Assembly (NCBI GenBank): GCA_027451425.1
Contig: DAIDJH010000005.1
Location: 1 to 16,885 of the forward strand
Length of the DNA stretch: 16,885 nucleotides
DNA from: Bdellovibrionales bacterium
Lineage (GTDB): Bacteria > Bdellovibrionota > Bdellovibrionia > Bdellovibrionales > UBA1609
Reading direction: 5' to 3'
Shown here: piece by piece, positions 13,463-16,885 of the stretch
Layout of the letters: every line of letters starts with the position of its first letter
Numbering within the stretch: the first letter of the stretch is position 1
Notes under the pieces: model-generated
Seen by the model: the letters and a program-made list of their open reading frames with translations, nothing else
The model's database searches: none
Told to the model about the DNA's origin: nothing
Translations under genes and position numbers: made by a program

Positions 13463-14235
13463 TTTAATATCTCCAACATTTTCTTTGCCTGCGGCGCGTA
13501 CTGACTCTGGGGGAAAAGGCTCACGAGTTCATTAAGGCGCGCTCGCGCTTTATCTATATCCCCTAGTTTATAAAAACTCATGCCGCTGTAAAAATGTGGC
13601 TCATCGAATTTCGATCTCCCGCAAACCCCAATGGCCTGATCGAGACTCTCAGCCGCCGGGCGATAATCGTGCAGCTCAAAAAGCGTACGCCCATAAAAAT
13701 CAAGCGTCGAGCAATCGTCATGCCGCGTTTGCAAACTTTTGCGGAATGCCCCTTCGGCTTCACTAAACTCTCCTGACAAAAAATAGGCTTGCCCCAAATT
13801 TGACCACGCTTTCGCCGCCGAGGTGTAGGTCAAATCCGCTGTTGCGATTTTCAATTCATAAATCGCTTTTTTGTAAAGCCCCACGTCGATGTACAATCGG
13901 CCCAGATTATTCTCCGCCTCGGTAAAATCAGGACGAATTTGCAGCGCCTTTTTAAAATGAATCTGCGCTTGGTCAAAATGCTGCATGACATAGTACGTGA
14001 GCCCCAAGTTATTCTCAGTGGATGCATTTGTTGGATCAAGATGCTCACTTCTCAATAGCGCTTTAAGTGCCAACGGATAGTCGCCATGAATAAGGTACGA
14101 CGTCCCCAGCTCTAAATATAAATTCGCTTTTTTTCTGTCACCCGCGCTAACTGTAGTACAGCCCGTTAAAAAAATAGCGAGTAGCACTACAATGGCAATC
14201 GTTGCTTTTGAACAGAAAGCGGCCCGCAAATTCAT
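13459..14235 (-). CDS. pilF: PilF/PilW-like TPR lipoprotein
   Basis: A 258-aa protein from ATG 14235. A hydrophobic signal ends in the lipobox LTGC with Cys26 the likely lipidated residue. Next come about five or six tetratricopeptide repeats starting near residue 35 (AL.SEHLDP.N....NNLGL.Y, QA..HFKKALQI.PDF..A.NNLG, and so on). PilF/PilW proteins are outer-membrane pilotins for the type IV pilus secretin; whether this one serves that or the Tad secretin cannot be told. An in-frame GTG at 14262 would add nine residues (MSNLCYFSY) before the signal, which is less likely. There is no obvious SD. It lies 39 nt after the methyltransferase gene and overlaps the rodZ-like gene by 4 nt. Confidence 0.8.
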   Translation of the reverse strand: MNLRAAFCSKATIAIVVLLAIFLTGCTTVSAGDRKKANLYLELGTSYLIHGDYPLALKALLRSEHLDPTNASTENNLGLTYYVMQHFDQAQIHFKKALQIRPDFTEAENNLGRLYIDVGLYKKAIYELKIATADLTYTSAAKAWSNLGQAYFLSGEFSEAEGAFRKSLQTRHDDCSTLDFYGRTLFELHDYRPAAESLDQAIGVCGRSKFDEPHFYSGMSFYKLGDIDKARARLNELVSLFPQSQYAPQAKKMLEILK

Positions 14236-14274
14236 ATATGAAAAGTAGCAAAGATTTGACACTCGATCAAAAAT

Positions 14275-15426
14275 TTACGGTTTCTGCGCCGCGCGTGACA
14301 GAAATAGCGATACAACTTCGACGTATTCCGTCTGCGGGAACATATCAATACCCGTCACATCAATTAGCGAAAATTGCTCCTGCAGAAGCCCCACATCACG
14401 CTCAAACGATCCAAGGTCGCATGAGATCAGAATCACTCCCCGCAAACCGCACGACCCTAGCCGCGAAATTTCAGAAACGGTGCTTTTACCTAGACCCGCG
14501 CGCGGGGGATCTAAAATCATAACGGCCGCATCGACATCATCCGACTTCAGGGTCTTTAAATAGACTTGCGCGTCGGCAGAAATGAACTTCGCGCGAGAAT
14601 TGAAACCACTTTTATTGGCGCGATCCCGAGCTCTTTGCACCGCCGCTTTTGACAACTCAACGCCTTCGAGTTGCAGCGCCGGGAGTCTATCAAGTATGGG
14701 AAAGCTCAAATTGCCATCTCCGCAATAAATATCAAATGCCCGCCTCAACCCCTGGCCGATGCGCGCCACGTAGTCTACGACGACGGCTCTCAGTACTTCA
14801 TTCTGCTGAGTGTTGACCTGGGCAAACGATGGGCCCCCCTTGTCGAGTTCACGAATGTGCCGTTGACCGAATTCATCCAAAGAAATTTCAAGGCTGCCGG
14901 CAGAAAGATTCGGACTAAAATTTTTAAGAAGCTCCGCCTCGGCAATCAAGCAGTCTTCAATAGATACAATCTCGCGAGAGCGCTTTGCGTAAAAGCCGTA
15001 CTCAGCGCCTTCGACGTGAATCTGAATTCGGTTGCGATAACGGAACTCACTTGGCGCCGGCAGAATGGTTATACCGTATTGAGGCGGCTCGCCTGTTTTT
15101 TCTCGAAGCGCGCGCGCCAGCGCATAGCGAAGAAACGCCTCTTTTTGCCGCAGTTGCTCTTCGTAAACAACGTGCTGCCAACTGCATCCGCCGCAAACTC
15201 CCGCGACCGGACACGGCGGCTTTCGCCGAAATGGCGAAGGCTCAAGAATTTTGATAAGCTCTGCCTCGGTAAAATTCTTTTTGACCGCAACTATTTTCGC
15301 CTCAATGAGTTCATTGGGCGCTGTTTCAGGCACGAATACAACAAGGCCATCGTACCGCCCCACTCCGCGGCCGCCATTGTAAGAAAGGCGGTCTATCTTG
15401 AGGTTGACGATATCGCCCTGTTGCAT
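14275..15426 (-). CDS. rlmD: RNA m5U methyltransferase, RumA/TrmA family (RlmD-like)
   Basis: A 383-aa enzyme that methylates uracil C5 in RNA using SAM. An N-terminal TRAM domain spans about residues 1-60. Four Cys suited to a [4Fe-4S] cluster are Cys72, Cys78 and Cys81 in CPVAGVCGGC, plus Cys159, as in RlmD. The SAM motif FDIYCGDGNLSF is at about 237-248. The ILDPPRAGLGKS motif and the catalytic Cys336 in LISCDLGSFERD are present, and a Glu in QTEYVEVVSL may be the general base, where many relatives have His in place of Tyr. The enzyme acts on rRNA or tRNA; the target (for example U1939 of 23S) cannot be proven from sequence alone. It lies 25 nt downstream of ndk. Confidence 0.88.
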   Translation of the reverse strand: MQQGDIVNLKIDRLSYNGGRGVGRYDGLVVFVPETAPNELIEAKIVAVKKNFTEAELIKILEPSPFRRKPPCPVAGVCGGCSWQHVVYEEQLRQKEAFLRYALARALREKTGEPPQYGITILPAPSEFRYRNRIQIHVEGAEYGFYAKRSREIVSIEDCLIAEAELLKNFSPNLSAGSLEISLDEFGQRHIRELDKGGPSFAQVNTQQNEVLRAVVVDYVARIGQGLRRAFDIYCGDGNLSFPILDRLPALQLEGVELSKAAVQRARDRANKSGFNSRAKFISADAQVYLKTLKSDDVDAAVMILDPPRAGLGKSTVSEISRLGSCGLRGVILISCDLGSFERDVGLLQEQFSLIDVTGIDMFPQTEYVEVVSLFLSRAAQKP

Positions 15427-15451
15427 GGCAACCTACTTTATTGTCGCAACA

Positions 15452-15877
15452 CTAGCGGTTTACGAATTCTTCAGATTTGAAAAACAGTTTGAGTTCGCGC
15501 TCGGCGCTGGCCGCGCTATCGCTCCCGTGGACGGCATTTTCGCCAACATTATCGCCCCACTCCGCGCGAATGGTGCCGGGTGCCGCTTTTTTCGGATCAG
15601 TTGCGCCCATGATTTCGCGATTGCGAGTCACGGCGTTTTCGCCGGTTAGCGCCATCAAAAGCACCGGGCCTGACGTCATAAACGAAACCAGTTCACCGAA
15701 GAACGGTCGCGCTTTGTGTTCGGCATAAAATTCTTCGCACTGATTTTTTGTCAGCCGCACAAGCTTTGCCGCCGCAACTTTAAGCCCGTTCTTTTCAAAT
15801 TTATTTACAATTGCGCCAATTGCGTTTTTTTTAACGGCGTTTGGTTTAATAATGCTGAATGTGGTCTCGATAGACAT
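15452..15877 (-). CDS. ndk: Nucleoside diphosphate kinase
   Basis: A 141-aa protein, the normal length for bacterial Ndk. It transfers the gamma phosphate of ATP to nucleoside diphosphates through the active-site His117 in [13 protein letters not shown]. The N-terminal [12 protein letters not shown], the [14 protein letters not shown] region and [18 protein letters not shown] are all strongly conserved. I chose ATG 15877 because an SD, AAGGAG, lies 7 nt upstream. A start in the same frame at 15910 would add 11 residues without a good SD. It heads the minus-strand operon that continues with the m5U methyltransferase, the TPR lipoprotein and the RodZ-like gene. Confidence 0.97.
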   Translation of the reverse strand: MSIETTFSIIKPNAVKKNAIGAIVNKFEKNGLKVAAAKLVRLTKNQCEEFYAEHKARPFFGELVSFMTSGPVLLMALTGENAVTRNREIMGATDPKKAAPGTIRAEWGDNVGENAVHGSDSAASAERELKLFFKSEEFVNR

Positions 15878-15976
15878 GATAGCTCCTTGTTTTAGAGCAC
15901 TTGGTACCAAATGCCCCTCATATTGACAATCATCATGAAAACACGCAAAAACGAGAGCGAAAATACGGGGGGTAAC
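15878..15976. promoter_or_regulatory. Divergent promoter region between ndk and the secreted-protein gene
   Basis: About 100 bp. It contains a perfect 10-bp palindrome TTGGTACCAA (15901-15910) and a -35-like TTGACA on the plus strand (15923-15928), which is TTGTCA on the minus strand. Neither has a convincing -10 at the right distance, so the promoters are not assigned. Confidence 0.3.
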
Positions 15977-16831
15977 GTGAAATCAATCAAGTCTTTGGCA
16001 TTTGTCCTATTGGTACCAGCCACTTTGGCTTCGGCGACTCCTACACCGGATCAATCTATTAATGTCACCGTTATTAACCAAGAGCTCGCCAACATGCTCA
16101 AGTCTTGCAATGATTCCACTACAAAACTTGGCGCGGGTCTTTACGGAGCTGCGGTTGATTCTCAACACGCAACCTATCTAAAGGGGTACTTGTCGGCAGT
16201 ACGATTAAGCACTCCTACAATGCAAAACAAAATTGTTCCGGCCGCACTTGGTGTGACGTACCAATATCAATATGCTGAAGGCCAAACGAAACCCGAGTTC
16301 GATATCCGCGCTTCGCTTGTCGCAAAAAATGGCAGCATGAATAAAATTTTGCTTAACACCCTTAGCGTCCAGCCCAACCAAATGGATTCTTTCTTTCTCG
16401 AACTTCAGAAAGAAATTCGGAACGCAGCACAAGATCTTCTTAGAAATTACGGCAGCGCCGCCAAGGTCACGACGCGCGTGAGCGGCATCCAAAAAGATAA
16501 GGCAAATCATTATGTCGCGGAAAGTCTAGCTCTCAACCTAACAATAGACACTTCGCGCTTGCCCGCCCACATGTCTCGCGACGAAATCATGTTTAGCTCG
16601 GTGAACATTTGGGCGAGCTTGAATCTTAATTCCGGCGTAAATGTAAAAGCCTCGGTGCTGATGAACCCTGACTACACTGGATTTCATAGTAACCAAACTG
16701 GTTTAAAGCAATACATCGAGGGTCTCGAGAACAGTAATCCATCAGAGATGCGACTGCTTTTGAGCTACGCGCATGAGGCAAAAGAATTTGTAGACGCCGC
16801 GACGACCAATCCCACGCCCAACAAAAAATAA
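15977..16831 (+). CDS. Secreted or periplasmic protein of unknown function
   Basis: A 284-aa protein from GTG 15977, which has a G6 SD (15967-15972) 4 nt upstream. This start gives a textbook signal peptide, [20 protein letters not shown], with cleavage expected before TPTPD. Starts at ATG 15935 or ATG 15911 would add a charged extension and have no SD. The mature chain is polar with regular amphipathic strands and no Cys beyond one near the start (LKSCND). I recognise no domain. It is divergent from ndk by about 100 bp and is the only gene of its direction in this end of the window. The C-terminus is Asn/Thr/Pro-rich. Confidence 0.72.
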   Translation: MKSIKSLAFVLLVPATLASATPTPDQSINVTVINQELANMLKSCNDSTTKLGAGLYGAAVDSQHATYLKGYLSAVRLSTPTMQNKIVPAALGVTYQYQYAEGQTKPEFDIRASLVAKNGSMNKILLNTLSVQPNQMDSFFLELQKEIRNAAQDLLRNYGSAAKVTTRVSGIQKDKANHYVAESLALNLTIDTSRLPAHMSRDEIMFSSVNIWASLNLNSGVNVKASVLMNPDYTGFHSNQTGLKQYIEGLENSNPSEMRLLLSYAHEAKEFVDAATTNPTPNKK

Positions 16832-16844
16832 CTAGTTTGCTGGT

Positions 16845-16885
16845 CTACACGGCTAGCGCTTCTTTTAAGGTGACGCCAAGTGAAG
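16845..16885 (-). CDS. Possible 3' end of a minus-strand gene (partial)
   Basis: Reading inward from the right edge, one frame gives SLGVTLKEALAV and then TAG (16847-16845). The composition is that of a real protein end, but twelve codons are too few to identify it. If real, it converges on the secreted-protein gene with a gap of only 13 nt. Confidence 0.3.
   Translation of the reverse strand, partial: SLGVTLKEALAV

Noticed and set aside
14671..15480. A 269-codon plus-strand frame opposite the m5U methyltransferase gene
   Set aside because: The minus-strand gene has all family motifs and catalytic residues. The plus frame has none and no start signal.
15901..15910. Palindrome TTGGTACCAA as an operator
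   Set aside because: A single 10-bp palindrome with no second copy nearby. Possible but unsupported.
15923..15928. Perfect -35 box TTGACA upstream of the secreted-protein gene
   Set aside because: The best hexamer at 17 nt is CAAAAA, and other spacings are no better, so no full promoter can be supported.
16832..16885. Terminator after the secreted-protein gene
   Set aside because: Only short CTAG/GCTAGC symmetries are visible, with no stable stem followed by a T run.
1..16885. CRISPR arrays, tRNA or rRNA genes, insertion sequences, attachment sites
   Set aside because: No regularly spaced repeats, cloverleaf-like sequence, transposase frame or terminal inverted repeats were seen on reading both strands.

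Overview
The window reads as a piece of a Gram-negative bacterial chromosome: there is an outer-membrane secretin, a lipoprotein with a clear lipobox, and Sec signal peptides. Genes are packed tightly, with ATGA, TTGA and TAATG junctions between many stops and starts. The mix of a Tad/Flp pilus operon with a ndk-methyltransferase-TPR lipoprotein-RodZ operon fits a proteobacterial or Bdellovibrio-like (Bdellovibrionota) genome. That placement is an inference from gene content, not a measured phylogeny. No rRNA, tRNA, CRISPR array, insertion sequence or phage gene is visible.

Region 1 (1-5684, minus strand) is the 5' half of a Tad (tight adherence) pilus operon. In transcription order it holds: the major Flp pilin; a second small pilin whose leader peptide appears broken by a 2-nt frame change; the A24 prepilin peptidase; a 96-aa pseudopilin starting at TTG; two TadE/TadG-like minor pilins; CpaB/RcpC; the CpaC/RcpA secretin; and a TadZ/CpaE-type ATPase that runs off the left edge. 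The motor and platform genes (cpaF/tadA, tadB, tadC) would be expected beyond position 1. At least four of the proteins share the class III prepilin signature, Gly-1 followed by Glu or Asp at +5.

Region 2 (5685-5924) is a 240-bp divergent intergenic region. It carries a near-consensus sigma-28-type promoter facing flp and two copies of a 15-bp dyad, GTTTCA-N3-TGA[A/G]AC. On its right side it serves a plus-strand gene (5925-6761) for an unusual pseudopilin with an Flp-type N-terminus, a low-complexity middle and a second membrane helix at the C-terminus.

Region 3 (6847-10239, plus strand) is a compact cofactor and housekeeping run: a DUF2203 protein, glutamine-dependent NAD+ synthetase, a YhhQ/VUT-family transporter (queuosine-precursor type) and a CofE-like gamma-glutamyl ligase. 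These genes overlap one another or nearly touch. The run converges on, and overlaps, a DEDDh exonuclease on the minus strand, which is divergent from a [2Fe-2S] ferredoxin.

Region 4 (11188-15877, minus strand) is an operon in the order ndk, a RumA/TrmA-type RNA m5U methyltransferase, a PilF-like TPR lipoprotein, a RodZ-like HTH membrane protein and a degenerate PHP-domain-like protein. The order resembles the known gammaproteobacterial ndk-rlmN-pilF-rodZ block, but a different class of methyltransferase sits in the rlmN slot. Divergent from ndk is a secreted protein of unknown function (15977-16831). The last 41 bases may hold the 3' end of another minus-strand gene.

The most interesting material is around the pilin genes: the broken or frameshifted pilin leader, a 9-G homopolymer that links that pilin to the prepilin peptidase, the repeated operator-like dyads, and the two-helix pseudopilin transcribed away from the operon.
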